This document shows positions 1 through 8,371 of a stretch of 64,000 nucleotides of DNA, piece by piece. Origin of the DNA: Betaproteobacteria bacterium (GTDB lineage: Bacteria; Pseudomonadota; Gammaproteobacteria; Burkholderiales; Casimicrobiaceae); the NCBI GenBank assembly GCA_016716425.1, contig JADJWJ010000021.1:310001-374000 (forward strand). The letters are read 5' to 3'. A model generated the notes under the pieces. It was not told the origin of the DNA and made no database searches. It was given only the letters and a program-made list of their open reading frames with translations. A program made the translations under genes and the position numbers. How positions within the stretch are numbered: the first letter of the stretch is position 1; the number at the start of each line of letters is the position of its first letter.

Positions 1-120
1 CGCGCCGTGCGAGAAGTTGAGGCGGACGACGTCGACGCCGGCGGCGAGCATCCGCTGCAAAGTCTCAGCGTCGCTGCACGCCGGCCCGAGCGTGGCGACG
101 ATCTTCGTGTTGCGTAGCAC
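1..120 (-). CDS. pyk: pyruvate kinase, N-terminal part (cut by window edge)
   Basis: The 40 residues present match the start of pyruvate kinase, with TKIVATLGPA near residues 5-14 and RLNFSHG at 33-39, the opening strand and loop of the catalytic barrel. The enzyme makes pyruvate and ATP from phosphoenolpyruvate and ADP in the cytosol. The start is a GTG with an AGGGAG ribosome site a few bases upstream; no better in-frame start is nearby. It is the last visible gene of a minus-strand run tkt-GNAT-gap-pgk-pyk. The rest lies outside the window, so integrity cannot be judged. Confidence 0.9.
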   Translation of the reverse strand, partial: MLRNTKIVATLGPACSDAETLQRMLAAGVDVVRLNFSHGA

Positions 121-267
121 GGCACTCCCTTTTCGATCGCGATGATCGGCCCGGAATGTTACGGGAATTCCACGCTCGCAGATACCGGCGTGCGCGGCGG
201 GCGCACCGCGCGGCGTCCGTGCAGGGTGGCAGCCGGCAGGCGCGCGCGGCGCGCCCAGGCGATTGCG

Positions 268-1446
268 CTACGCCCGGGCCTCGAGCGCCGCGACCGCGGG
301 CAGCGTCTTGCCCTCGAGGAACTCGAGGAACGCGCCGCCGCCGGTCGAGATGTAGCTGACCTTGTCGGCGACCCCGAACTTGGCGATGGCCGCGAGCGTG
401 TCACCGCCGCCGGCGATCGAGAACGCGTGCGACTCGGCGATCGCGTGCGCGAGCGCTTTCGTGCCTTCCGCGAACGCGTCGAACTCGAACACGCCCACGG
501 GCCCGTTCCAGACGATGGTGCCCGCCGTCGCGATCGCCATCTTCGCGAATGCGATCGAGGTCGGACCGACGTCGAGGATCATGTCGTCGGGCTCGATGTT
601 CTCGAGCGCCTTGAGCTCGGGCTTCGCCGTGGCGGAGAACTCCTTCGCGACCACGGCGTCGACGAGGATCGGCACCTTGCCCGGAAACTCGTCGAGGATC
701 GCCTTCGCCTCGCCGACCAGTTCGGGCTCGGCGAGCGACTTGCCGATGTGCCCGCCGGCGGCGAGCACGAACGTGTTCGCGATCCCGCCGCCGACGATCA
801 GCATGTCGACGCGCGCGGCGAGCGCGCGCAGGATCGTGAGCTTCGTCGACACCTTGGAGCCGGCGACGATCGCGACCAGCGGCCGCTTCGGGTTGGCCAG
901 CGCGCGCGACAGCGCGTCGATCTCCGCGGCGAGCAGCGGCCCGGCGCACGCGACCGGCGCGAACCTGGCGATGCCGTGCGTCGTGGCCTCGGCGCGATGC
1001 GCGGTGCCGAACGCGTCGTTGACGTAGACGTCGCACAGTTTCGCCATCTTCCGCGCGAGGTCCTCGCTGTCCTTCTTCTCGCCCTTGTTGAACCGGCAGT
1101 TCTCCAGCAGCACGACCTGCCCGGGCTTCAGGGCCGTGTTCCAGTCGCCGCCGTCGACCCAGTCGCGCACCAGCGGCACCGGCACGCCGAGGAGCTCGGA
1201 GAGCCGCACCGCGATCGGCGCCAGCGAGTCCTCCGCACGCCACTCGCCCTCGGTCGGCCGCCCCAGGTGCGAGGTCACCATGACCGCCGCGCCGCGCGCG
1301 AGCGCGTCGCGGATGCCCGGTACCGACGCGCGGATGCGGGTGTCGTCGGTGATGCGTCCGGCGTCGTCCTGCGGCACGTTGAGGTCGGCGCGGATGAACA
1401 CGCGCTTGCCGCGGACGTCGATGTCGGAGAGGCGCTGGAAGCTCAT
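268..1446 (-). CDS. pgk: phosphoglycerate kinase
   Basis: 392 residues, normal length for bacterial PGK. The N-terminal domain carries RADLNVP (residues 19-25) and SHLGRP for 3-phosphoglycerate binding. The C-terminal domain carries the nucleotide-site sequence WNGPVGVFE and the GGGDT...STGGGAFLEFLEGK ending typical of the family. It transfers phosphate from 1,3-bisphosphoglycerate to ADP in glycolysis, reversibly in gluconeogenesis. It follows gap by about 46 bases on the same strand and precedes pyk, so lower-glycolysis genes are co-oriented and probably cotranscribed. Nothing looks damaged. Confidence 0.97.
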   Translation of the reverse strand: MSFQRLSDIDVRGKRVFIRADLNVPQDDAGRITDDTRIRASVPGIRDALARGAAVMVTSHLGRPTEGEWRAEDSLAPIAVRLSELLGVPVPLVRDWVDGGDWNTALKPGQVVLLENCRFNKGEKKDSEDLARKMAKLCDVYVNDAFGTAHRAEATTHGIARFAPVACAGPLLAAEIDALSRALANPKRPLVAIVAGSKVSTKLTILRALAARVDMLIVGGGIANTFVLAAGGHIGKSLAEPELVGEAKAILDEFPGKVPILVDAVVAKEFSATAKPELKALENIEPDDMILDVGPTSIAFAKMAIATAGTIVWNGPVGVFEFDAFAEGTKALAHAIAESHAFSIAGGGDTLAAIAKFGVADKVSYISTGGGAFLEFLEGKTLPAVAALEARA

Positions 1447-1492
1447 GGCGGTTCCCGCTGGGTGGTAGGAGGGTGCCGGTCGTTGCGCGCCG

Positions 1493-2491
1493 CTACTTCG
1501 CGATCACGCGCGCCATCTCCAGCAGCTTGCACGAGTAGCCCCACTCGTTGTCGTACCACGCGACGACCTTGACGAACGTGTCGTCGAGCGCGATGCCGGC
1601 GTCGGCGTCGAACACCGACGTGCGGCTCTCGCCGCGGAAGTCGGTCGCGACGACCTTGTCCTCGGTGTAGCCCAGCACGCCCTTCATGGGCCCTTCCGAG
1701 GCCGCCTTCATCGCCGCGCAGATTTCCTTGTACGTCGCGGGCTTCGCGAGCTCGACGGTGAGGTCGACGACCGACACGTCCGACGTGGGCACGCGGAACG
1801 CCATGCCGGTCAGCTTCTTGTTGAGCTCGGGAATGACCTTGCCGACGGCCTTCGCCGCGCCGGTCGACGACGGGATGATGTTCTCGAGGATGCCGCGGCC
1901 GCCGCGCCAGTCCTTGTTCGACGGTCCGTCGACGGTCTTCTGCGTCGCGGTCGCCGCGTGCACGGTCGTCATCAGCCCGCGCTTGATGCCCCACGTGTCG
2001 TTGAGCACCTTGGCGACCGGCGCCAGGCAGTTCGTCGTGCACGACGCGCAGGAGACGATCGCCTGGCCCGCGTACGTCTTGTCGTTGACGCCGTAGACGA
2101 ACATCGGCGTTTCGTCCTTCGACGGCGCCGACATGATCACCTTCTTCGCCCCTGCGGCGAGGTGCTTCTCGGCGGTCTCCTTGGTCAGGAACAGCCCGGT
2201 CGACTCGACGACGACGTCGACGCCCAGCTCGCCCCACTTCAGTTCGGCCGGATCCTTGACGGCGGTGAGCCGGATCCGCTTGCCGTTGACGACGAGCGTG
2301 TTGCCGTCGACCGCGAGCGTGCCCTTGAAGCGCCCGTGCACCGAGTCGTACTGGAGCATGTACGCGAGATAGTCGGGCTCGAGCAGGTCGTTGATGCCGA
2401 CCACCTCGACGTCCGGAAAGTCGCGCGCCGCTGCGCGCAGCACCATGCGGCCGATGCGGCCGAATCCGTTGATGCCCACCTTGATTGCCAT
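1493..2491 (-). CDS. gap: glyceraldehyde-3-phosphate dehydrogenase, type I
   Basis: 332 residues. The N-terminal Rossmann motif GINGFGRIGR and the catalytic segment SCASCTTNC, with the active-site cysteine, identify a phosphorylating GAPDH. It converts glyceraldehyde-3-phosphate, NAD and phosphate to 1,3-bisphosphoglycerate. The start ATG lies only 28 bases after the stop of the preceding GNAT gene, in the tkt-GNAT-gap-pgk-pyk run. Order tkt-gap-pgk is common in betaproteobacteria, where these genes serve glycolysis or, in autotrophs, the Calvin cycle. No Calvin-specific gene is visible here, so a glycolytic role is the simpler reading. Confidence 0.97.
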   Translation of the reverse strand: MAIKVGINGFGRIGRMVLRAAARDFPDVEVVGINDLLEPDYLAYMLQYDSVHGRFKGTLAVDGNTLVVNGKRIRLTAVKDPAELKWGELGVDVVVESTGLFLTKETAEKHLAAGAKKVIMSAPSKDETPMFVYGVNDKTYAGQAIVSCASCTTNCLAPVAKVLNDTWGIKRGLMTTVHAATATQKTVDGPSNKDWRGGRGILENIIPSSTGAAKAVGKVIPELNKKLTGMAFRVPTSDVSVVDLTVELAKPATYKEICAAMKAASEGPMKGVLGYTEDKVVATDFRGESRTSVFDADAGIALDDTFVKVVAWYDNEWGYSCKLLEMARVIAK

Positions 2492-2519
2492 GTCTGTCTC
2501 CCGTGTTCCGCTGGAAAAA

Positions 2520-3080
2520 TCAATGCAGTGTGATGCCCGCCGCGGCGCACGCGGCGGCGAGCGCGGGCAGGTCGCGCCAGCCGTAGCCTGCCTCGACCAG
2601 GTCCATCCCGTCCCACTGGAACGGCTGTTCGACGACGAGTTCCGCCCCGTATCGTTCGTAGAATGCCCGGGCGCCGCGGTTGCCCGCGATGACCCAGGTC
2701 AACAACCCGGTGGCGCCGTGCCGCCGCTGGGCGGCGAGGACGGCCGCGAGGAGCCCGGTGCCCAGCCCGGCGCGCTGGCGGTCGCGGTCGAGATAGATGG
2801 CGGAGAGCTCCGCGTCGAGCCCGAACTTCGGCTCCGCCAGCATCAGCGCCGATGCGAACCCGACGACTTGTCCGTCGACGGTCGCGACGACCGTGCTCGT
2901 CGTGTTCGGCGCCGCCGTGAGCACGCGATTCCACAGCACGTGGCTGTCCTCGACCTTCATCGCCGCGAGGTACGCCGCGGGCATCAGTCCGCGGTAGGTC
3001 GTCCGCCACGCGTCGACGCGAACCTGCGCGATCGCGAGCGCGTCGGCGGGCGTGGCGGGACGGATGGCCGCTTCGCTCAT
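2520..3080 (-). CDS. GNAT-family N-acetyltransferase
   Basis: 186 residues. Acetyl-CoA-binding motif A is seen as RQRAGLGTGLLAAVL, followed by the beta-bulge region NRGARAFYERYGAEL, both standard for the GNAT fold. The substrate cannot be inferred. It sits 17 bases after the tkt stop and 28 bases before gap, so it is embedded in a central-carbon operon, probably as a passenger. The ATG at 3080 opens directly into the domain (MSEAAIRPATPADA) and is a natural start. Confidence 0.88.
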   Translation of the reverse strand: MSEAAIRPATPADALAIAQVRVDAWRTTYRGLMPAAYLAAMKVEDSHVLWNRVLTAAPNTTSTVVATVDGQVVGFASALMLAEPKFGLDAELSAIYLDRDRQRAGLGTGLLAAVLAAQRRHGATGLLTWVIAGNRGARAFYERYGAELVVEQPFQWDGMDLVEAGYGWRDLPALAAACAAAGITLH

Positions 3081-3097
3081 TCGGTGTTCGTCCGCCG

Positions 3098-5140
3098 CTA
3101 CAGCACGCCGCGCACGGCCTCGGCCACGCGCTCGGCGGTCAGGCCGAAGTGCTTGAACAGCACCGGCCCCGGCGCCGACTCGCCGAACGTGTCGATGCCG
3201 ACGACGGCCGCGCGCGGATCGTCGGCCGCGCCGACGTACTTGCGCCAGCCGTCGGTGACGCCGGCCTCGACCGCGACCCGCGCCACCCCTGCCGGCAGCA
3301 CCGCCGCGCGGTATTCGGCGTCCTGCCGGTCGAATGCGTTCGTGCACGGCATCGACACGACGCGCACGTTGATGCCCTCCGCCGCCAGCGTGGCCCGTGC
3401 CGCGAGCGCCAGCGCGACCTCGGAGCCCGTCGCCAGCACGACGGCGAGCGCACCGGTGACCGCGGGGTCGAAGTCGGCGAGCACGTAGCCGCCGCGCGCG
3501 ATCGCCGCCACCTGGGCGTCGCTGCGCGGCACGAACGGAACGTTCTGCCGCGTGAACAGCAGGCACGACGGACCGTGGCGCCGCTCGATCGCCGCGGCCC
3601 ACGCGACGGCCGTCTCGACCGTGTCGCACGGCCGCCAGACGTCCAGGCCGGGGATGACGCGCAGCGCGGCCGCGTGCTCGACCGACTGGTGCGTGGGGCC
3701 GTCCTCGCCGAGCCCGATCGAGTCGTGCGTGTACACGAAGATCGAGCGCAGTTTCATCAGCGCGGCCATGCGCAGCGCGTTGCGCGCGTAGTCGGAGAAC
3801 GTCAGGAACGTGCCGGTGTAGGGAATGTACCCGCCGTGCAGCGCGACGCCGTTGGCGATCGCGCTCATCGCGAACTCGCGCACGCCGTAGTGGATGTAGT
3901 TGCCGTCGAGGCGAACCTCGCCGTCCGCGACGAGGGCCCTGCTCCCGGACCAGTCGGTGAACACCGATCCGGTGAGGTCGGCCGAGCCGCCGAGCAATTC
4001 CGGCAGCAGCTTCGCGTAGCCTTCGATCGCCTGCTGCGACGCCTTGCGCGTCGCGACCGTCTCGGCCTTCGCGGCCTGCGTGGCGACGAACGCCGCCGCC
4101 TGCGCGGCGAAGTCGGCCGGCAGCTCGCCCGCGACACGCCGCAGGAATTCCGCTGCGCGGTCCGGATGCGCGGCGCGATAGGCGGCGAACCGCGCTTCCC
4201 AGGCGGCCTGCCGCGCCGCGCCGCGTTCGCGCGCGCTCCAGCCGGCGTAGATCGCCTCGGGAATCGCGAACGGCGGGTGCGTCCAGCCGAGGGCGCTGCG
4301 GGCGGCGGCGACTTCCTTCTCGCCCAGCGCGGCGCCGTGCACGGCCTCGGTGCCGGCCTTGTTCGGCGCGCCGCGGCCAATGACGGTCTTGCAGCAGACG
4401 AGCGACGGCCGGTCGGTCACGGCCTTCGCTGCCGCGATGGCCGCGTCGACGGCGCCGACGTCGTGGCCGTCCACGTCCGGGATCACGTGCCAGCCGTACG
4501 CGGCGAAGCGTTGCGGCGTGTCGTCGGTGAACCAGCCGGCGACGTGGCCATCGATCGAGATGCCGTTGTCGTCGTAGATCGCGACGAGCTTCCCGAGCTT
4601 CCACGTGCCGGCGAGCGAGCATGCCTCGTGCGAGATGCCTTCCATCAGGCAGCCGTCGCCGACGAACACGTACGTGTGGTGGTCGACGATTGCGTGGCCG
4701 GGCACGTTGAACTCGCGCGCGAGCAGCGCCTCGGCGAGCGCCATGCCCACCGCGTTGGCGAGCCCCTGCCCGAGCGGACCGGTGGTCGTCTCCACACCGG
4801 GTGTGGCGCCCGCTTCCGGGTGGCCCGGCGTTTTCGAGCGCAACTGCCGGAACGCGGCCAGCTCGGCCATCGGCAGGTCGTAGCCGGTCAGGTGCAGGAG
4901 CGCGTACTGCAGCATCGAGCCGTGGCCGTTGGAGAGCACGAAGCGGTCGCGGTCCGGCCAGCGCGGGTCGGCCGGGTTGTGCGCGAGATGGCGGTGCCAG
5001 AGCGCCACGGCGATTTCCGCCATGCCCATCGGCATGCCCGGATGCCCGGACTTGGCCTTTTCGACCGCGTCCATCGCGAGCGCGCGAATCGCGTTGGCAA
5101 GTTCGACGTCGGAGGCGCGTGCGGCGGTCGGAGCGCTCAT
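3098..5140 (-). CDS. tkt: transketolase
   Basis: 680 residues, the usual size. The thiamine-diphosphate site is visible as GDGCLMEGISHEA, continuing to the DDNGISIDG segment. The pyrimidine domain has THDSIGLGEDGPTHQ. Transketolase moves two-carbon ketol units between sugar phosphates in the pentose phosphate pathway and feeds glyceraldehyde-3-phosphate to the gap product encoded downstream. The ATG at 5140 (MSAPTAARASDVELANAIRAL) was chosen; the open frame extends upstream, but that sequence is unlike the family. It is the first gene of the minus-strand operon, divergent from speH. Confidence 0.96.
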   Translation of the reverse strand: MSAPTAARASDVELANAIRALAMDAVEKAKSGHPGMPMGMAEIAVALWHRHLAHNPADPRWPDRDRFVLSNGHGSMLQYALLHLTGYDLPMAELAAFRQLRSKTPGHPEAGATPGVETTTGPLGQGLANAVGMALAEALLAREFNVPGHAIVDHHTYVFVGDGCLMEGISHEACSLAGTWKLGKLVAIYDDNGISIDGHVAGWFTDDTPQRFAAYGWHVIPDVDGHDVGAVDAAIAAAKAVTDRPSLVCCKTVIGRGAPNKAGTEAVHGAALGEKEVAAARSALGWTHPPFAIPEAIYAGWSARERGAARQAAWEARFAAYRAAHPDRAAEFLRRVAGELPADFAAQAAAFVATQAAKAETVATRKASQQAIEGYAKLLPELLGGSADLTGSVFTDWSGSRALVADGEVRLDGNYIHYGVREFAMSAIANGVALHGGYIPYTGTFLTFSDYARNALRMAALMKLRSIFVYTHDSIGLGEDGPTHQSVEHAAALRVIPGLDVWRPCDTVETAVAWAAAIERRHGPSCLLFTRQNVPFVPRSDAQVAAIARGGYVLADFDPAVTGALAVVLATGSEVALALAARATLAAEGINVRVVSMPCTNAFDRQDAEYRAAVLPAGVARVAVEAGVTDGWRKYVGAADDPRAAVVGIDTFGESAPGPVLFKHFGLTAERVAEAVRGVL

Positions 5141-5252
5141 GATTTGCGGCCTGCGGAAGGGCATGGAGTTGGCCGCGGGAATCGTGCGCGGCACGCGTGA
5201 TGCAACGGGAAACGGCGGCGATTCGTGACGACCTGATGACAGCTGTGCGATA

Positions 5253-5281
5253 ATTATACGTTTTCTCGTGGCGAATTCGAA
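5253..5281 (-). promoter_or_regulatory. candidate sigma70 promoter of the tkt operon
   Basis: Read on the minus strand, a perfect TATAAT (5253-5258) is preceded by TTCGAA (5276-5281) with a 17-base spacer. The -35 is weak. The expected transcription start is about 105 bases before the tkt ATG. The stretch is noticeably AT-rich against its surroundings. Confidence 0.55.
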
Positions 5282-5419
5282 CGTCGGGCGCAGTCGGGAC
5301 GGCCGCTTCCGGCGGCGGTCGCCGACGACGGTGACGCCGGCGCCGGGTTGAGCCGGATCGTTCCGCAACGGACGATCGCGGGCGTCAACCGACGCGGCGA
5401 CCATCGAAGGGAGCGGTAC

Positions 5420-5785
5420 ATGGACGGCATTCATCTTTTGGGCGAGTGGTACGGCTGCCCGGCCGACACGCCGGAGTTCACGCAGGCCGCGCCGTTGCGC
5501 GCGCTGTGCGTGGGCGCCGCGCGCCGCGCGGGGCTGACCGTCGTCGGGGAGTGCTTCCACCAGTTCGAGCCGCAGGGGGTCACCGGCACGGTGCTGCTGG
5601 CCGAATCGCACATCGCGATCCACACGTGGCCCGAGGCGGGGTTCGTCACCGTCGACGTCTACGTCTGCAACCTGACGACCGACAACACGGCGAAGGCCGA
5701 GCGGGTGTTCCGCGACCTCGAGGCGGCGTTGCAGCCGCGCCGCACGAAGTTCCACTCGATCCACCGCGGGGGCAAGGATGCCTGA
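5420..5785 (+). CDS. speH: S-adenosylmethionine decarboxylase proenzyme
   Basis: 121 residues, the short bacterial/archaeal class 1b type. The self-cleavage site is visible in LAESHIAIHTWPE: chain cleavage between Glu and Ser converts the serine to the pyruvoyl cofactor. The enzyme decarboxylates S-adenosylmethionine to the aminopropyl donor for spermidine. The ATG at 5420 has a good AAGGGAG ribosome site. The gene overlaps speE by 8 bases, so the two are translationally coupled and supply consecutive pathway steps. Confidence 0.95.
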   Translation: MDGIHLLGEWYGCPADTPEFTQAAPLRALCVGAARRAGLTVVGECFHQFEPQGVTGTVLLAESHIAIHTWPEAGFVTVDVYVCNLTTDNTAKAERVFRDLEAALQPRRTKFHSIHRGGKDA

Positions 5786-6674
5786 CCGGCAGGAGGACGC
5801 GGCGCCGCCGCCGGCCGGCTACATCGCGCCGGGTGCGATGACGGAGTTCATGACGGACGACTGGGGCTTCTTCGTGCGCACCGCGCGCCAGTACGAGCGC
5901 TTCAATTCGCCGTACCAGACGGTGGAAGTCCACGACACGATCCCGTTCGGCAAGCTGTTCCGGCTCGACGGCCACTTCATGACGTCCGAGCGCGACGAGT
6001 TCTTCTACCACGAGAACCTCGTCCACGTGGCGGCGGTGACGCACCCGCAGCCCGAGCGCGTGCTGATCGTCGGCGGCGGCGACGGCGGCTCGGCGGAGGA
6101 GCTTCTGAAGCACCCGTCGATCAAGTCGGTGACGCTGGCCGAGATCGACCTGGCCGTCGTCGACATCTCGCGCAAGTACCTGCGCGACGTGCACCGGGGC
6201 GCGCTCGACGACCCGCGGTTGACGCTGAAGATCGGCGACGGCTTCGCGTACGTCCGCGAGTCGGCCGAGCAGTTCGACCTCGTCGTGCTCGACCTGACCG
6301 ACGCCGGCGGTCCCTCGCTGAACCTGTACACGCCGGAGTTCTACCGCGCGTGCGCGGCGCGCCTGGCGCCGATGGGCGCGCTGACGCTGCACATCGCGAG
6401 CCCGGTCGCGCACCCGGAACGCATCCGCGCGACGATCGCCAACCTGCGCACGGCGTTTCCGGTCGTCGCGCCGTACCTGACGTCGGTCCCGCTGTACGGC
6501 GGCCTGTGGATGATGGCGTGCTGCTCGGCGCTGCTCGACCCGCGCTCGATGACGCCGCTGCAGGTCGACCGCCGGATCGCGCAGCGCGGACTGCAGGACC
6601 TCGCGTTCTACAACGGCGATACGCACCGCGCCGCGTTCGCGCTGCCCAACTTCGTGCGCGCGCTGGTCGCTTAA
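5778..6674 (+). CDS. speE: polyamine aminopropyltransferase (spermidine synthase)
   Basis: 298 residues. The methyltransferase-like core shows VLIVGGGDGGSAEELLKH (about residues 96-113) for decarboxylated S-adenosylmethionine. The substrate-gating loop reads LDLTDAGGPSLNLY, where many homologues have DSTDPxGP. It transfers an aminopropyl group, most likely to putrescine. It overlaps speH by 8 bases in a two-gene operon. A short N-terminal extension (about 20 residues rich in Pro and Ala) precedes the domain. The gating-loop variation leaves some doubt about the exact acceptor amine. Confidence 0.93.
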   Translation: MPDRQEDAAPPPAGYIAPGAMTEFMTDDWGFFVRTARQYERFNSPYQTVEVHDTIPFGKLFRLDGHFMTSERDEFFYHENLVHVAAVTHPQPERVLIVGGGDGGSAEELLKHPSIKSVTLAEIDLAVVDISRKYLRDVHRGALDDPRLTLKIGDGFAYVRESAEQFDLVVLDLTDAGGPSLNLYTPEFYRACAARLAPMGALTLHIASPVAHPERIRATIANLRTAFPVVAPYLTSVPLYGGLWMMACCSALLDPRSMTPLQVDRRIAQRGLQDLAFYNGDTHRAAFALPNFVRALVA

Positions 6675-6696
6675 GGACGCAGGCGGCCGCGGCCGT

Positions 6697-6966
6697 GGTC
6701 GCCGGACCGGTTCCCGCCGACGCGCCCGCCGCGGGCGCGGGCAGACCGGTCACGCAGCTGTTCACGGACCTCGAAGGCAGTCGCGCCTGTGGGAGCGCGC
6801 GCCCGAGGCGATGCGCGCCGCGCTCGCCGCGCACGACGCACTCGCCCGCCGCGCCGTCGCCACGCACGGCGGCGCGGTCGTCAAGACCGTCGGCGACGGT
6901 CTGCACGCGGTCTTCGCGGACGCGGCGGCGGCACCGGCGGGGCCCCGGGGCCGCCCGCTGGCGCGG
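6697..6966 (+). pseudogene. remnant of a class III adenylate/guanylate cyclase domain
   Basis: Two adjacent frames together give the start of a class III cyclase homology domain. Frame one reads VTQLFTDLEGS. One base later, the other frame continues as the family's RLWER-like segment, then AAHDALARRAV and HGGAVVKTVGDGLHAVFADA. A single missing base around 6780 explains the shift. The homology stops after about 75 residues, roughly half a cyclase domain, and no effector domain follows. It is best read as a truncated, frameshifted relic, though the shift alone could be a sequencing slip. Confidence 0.7.
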
Positions 6967-7301
6967 ATCCGCCTCGGCAGGCGTGAACCACGAGGACGTC
7001 GTTGGCGCTTGGCACGAACGCCTTGCACCCGTCGCACTCGCGTTCGCGGCAACAACGAACTGCGGCATGCGTCCGCAGCATGCCTGCCGGAAACAAACTC
7101 TTTCAGCGTCGTAGCCAAGGGCCCGGCGCCGTCCGTCCCGATCCCGGCGCCGCCGGGCGGTGGGCGCCGGCGACGGCGGGAGTGGCCTCGTTTGGACACG
7201 CGTGGAAGGCGCGCCGGCGGCAGGTTGAACCCGCCCGGCGCCGCCCCGATATCGGATACCGAGGGCGCCTCCCGCAGGTGGCCCGCCGAGAGAGGGAAGC
7301 G
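6967..7301. other. non-coding stretch between cyclase relic and small ORF
   Basis: About 335 bases in which I find no supported gene. It may include decayed remains of the cyclase gene. Short open frames on both strands show no recognisable domain. Confidence 0.5.
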
Positions 7302-7562
7302 ATGCAGACGCGAAGCCTGTTCGACGCGATGTCCGGTGCCGATTTCGTCATGATCGACGGGGTCGTGTTCGCGGCCGGCTACGTGCGCGTGCCCGACGAG
7401 TTCACCGTCGCGGACGACGTCGTCGTCGAGGCGCGCAACGGCGAAATGGAGATCGAGCTCACCCGCGCGGAGATCGAGGGCGCCGAAGGCGTGGGCGAGG
7501 GCGTTTTCCGCCTGAAGAGCGGCGCGCTGGTCCGCTTCCTCACGAGCGCCGTGCTGCACTGA
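7302..7562 (+). CDS. small hypothetical protein
   Basis: 86 residues, preceded by a good ribosome site (AGAGGGAAG, close to the ATG). The sequence is acidic and looks like a soluble beta-rich domain: alternating hydrophobics (VMIDGVVFAAGYVRV, DVVVEARNGEMEIEL), then an acidic stretch EGAEGVGEGVFRLKSG. There is no signal peptide, membrane segment or cysteine. I do not recognise the family. It lies between a cyclase relic and the ArsR-type regulator of the sox region, but nothing ties it to either. Confidence 0.6.
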   Translation: MQTRSLFDAMSGADFVMIDGVVFAAGYVRVPDEFTVADDVVVEARNGEMEIELTRAEIEGAEGVGEGVFRLKSGALVRFLTSAVLH

Positions 7563-7759
7563 CGAGAGCCCTCCCCGGCGCACTCCCTGTTCCCGTGACA
7601 GCGCGCACGCGGCCGCAATGGCGGCGCGGCGCCACGCCCGCTTGCCGCCGGCGATCGCTCGCACCCATGGGTGCCCCTGCGTCGGGCAGCCGGCGTGAGG
7701 GTCGAGCAGGGTCGCGTGGGAGCGCCGTCGCCGGGCGCGCGGCAATGTTGCGGCGCCGA

Positions 7760-7796
7760 TTGACACCGCGCCGAGCATGCGCATATGCTCATATTC
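7760..7796 (+). promoter_or_regulatory. promoter and candidate autoregulatory operator of the ArsR-type gene
   Basis: TTGACA (7760-7765), an 18-base spacer and TATGCT (7784-7789) form a good sigma70 promoter. A near-perfect palindrome GCATAT-GCTC-ATATTC (7781-7796) overlaps the -10 and the expected start site, where an ArsR-family repressor would bind. The expected transcript start is within a few bases of the ATG at 7799, so the mRNA may be leaderless. Confidence 0.55.
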
Positions 7797-7798
7797 AA

Positions 7799-8206
7799 AT
7801 GGCGATCAAGCGACCAGCGAGCGCCGGACGCGGAACCGGGGCGTCCGCCAAGGGGGGCGCAACGGACGGGCTCGACCCGGTGCTGGGGGTGGTGGCGCGG
7901 TACTTCGGCGTGTTGGCCGAGCCGACGCGCCTCAAGATCCTGCACGCGATCTGCGACGACGAGCAATCGGTGTCGGCGATCGTCGCGGCCACCGGCACGA
8001 CGCAGTCCAACGTGTCGCGGCACCTGTCGCTGATGCTCAACGCGGGGATCGTCGAGCGGCGGCGCGACGGCTGCGCCGTGTACTACCGGATCGCCGACCC
8101 GGAGTTCGTCGATATCTGCCGCCGGATGTGCGAGCGGATCGCGAGCCGGCTCGACATGCAGGCGCCGCTGCGCCGCGACCTCATGGGATTCGCCGCCCGT
8201 CACTGA
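7799..8206 (+). CDS. ArsR/SmtB-family transcriptional regulator, probable sox repressor
   Basis: 135 residues: a basic, low-complexity N-terminus of about 25, then a winged helix-turn-helix. Seen are EPTRLKILHAI (residues 41-51), recognition helix TQSNVSRHLSLML (68-80) and wing DGCAVYYRI (90-98). Cysteines sit at 52, 92, 107 and 111. Related repressors of sulfur-oxidation genes (SoxR, BigR, SqrR) sense sulfane sulfur through a cysteine pair, one near residue 42 and one near 108; the 52/107 pair could do the same, which is inference. It precedes soxY by 165 bases in the same direction. No Shine-Dalgarno sequence is visible. Confidence 0.85.
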   Translation: MAIKRPASAGRGTGASAKGGATDGLDPVLGVVARYFGVLAEPTRLKILHAICDDEQSVSAIVAATGTTQSNVSRHLSLMLNAGIVERRRDGCAVYYRIADPEFVDICRRMCERIASRLDMQAPLRRDLMGFAARH

Positions 8207-8316
8207 CGCCGCAAGAAGCGTCGCGGGAACGAAGGAAGAACACCGCTGGCGGGGCGCGCACGGCCCCCGGTCCGGGCCCTCGATCGCCCGGCACGGTTGC
8301 AGGCAGCAACGGCTTC

Positions 8317-8341
8317 CCGGGCGCTCGCCCGGCGCTACAAT
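8317..8341 (+). promoter_or_regulatory. candidate soxY promoter with inverted repeat
   Basis: TACAAT (8336-8341) is a good -10, about 30 bases upstream of soxY. Just upstream, CCGGGCG-CT-CGCCCGG (8317-8332) is a perfect inverted repeat lying between the expected -35 and -10, where a repressor could act. It is also GC-rich enough to be only a hairpin, and no clear -35 is seen. Confidence 0.4.
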
Positions 8342-8371
8342 CGCACGTAGTCTTTCGGAGGAGGAGGATCG

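Noticed and set aside
6881..7096. Short minus-strand ORF with a Cys-rich start (CCRERECDGC)
   Set aside because: No ribosome site, no known family, and partly antisense to the cyclase relic; chance is sufficient.
6986..7300. Possible gene in the gap after the cyclase relic
   Set aside because: Frames on both strands lack ribosome sites, domains and codon periodicity.
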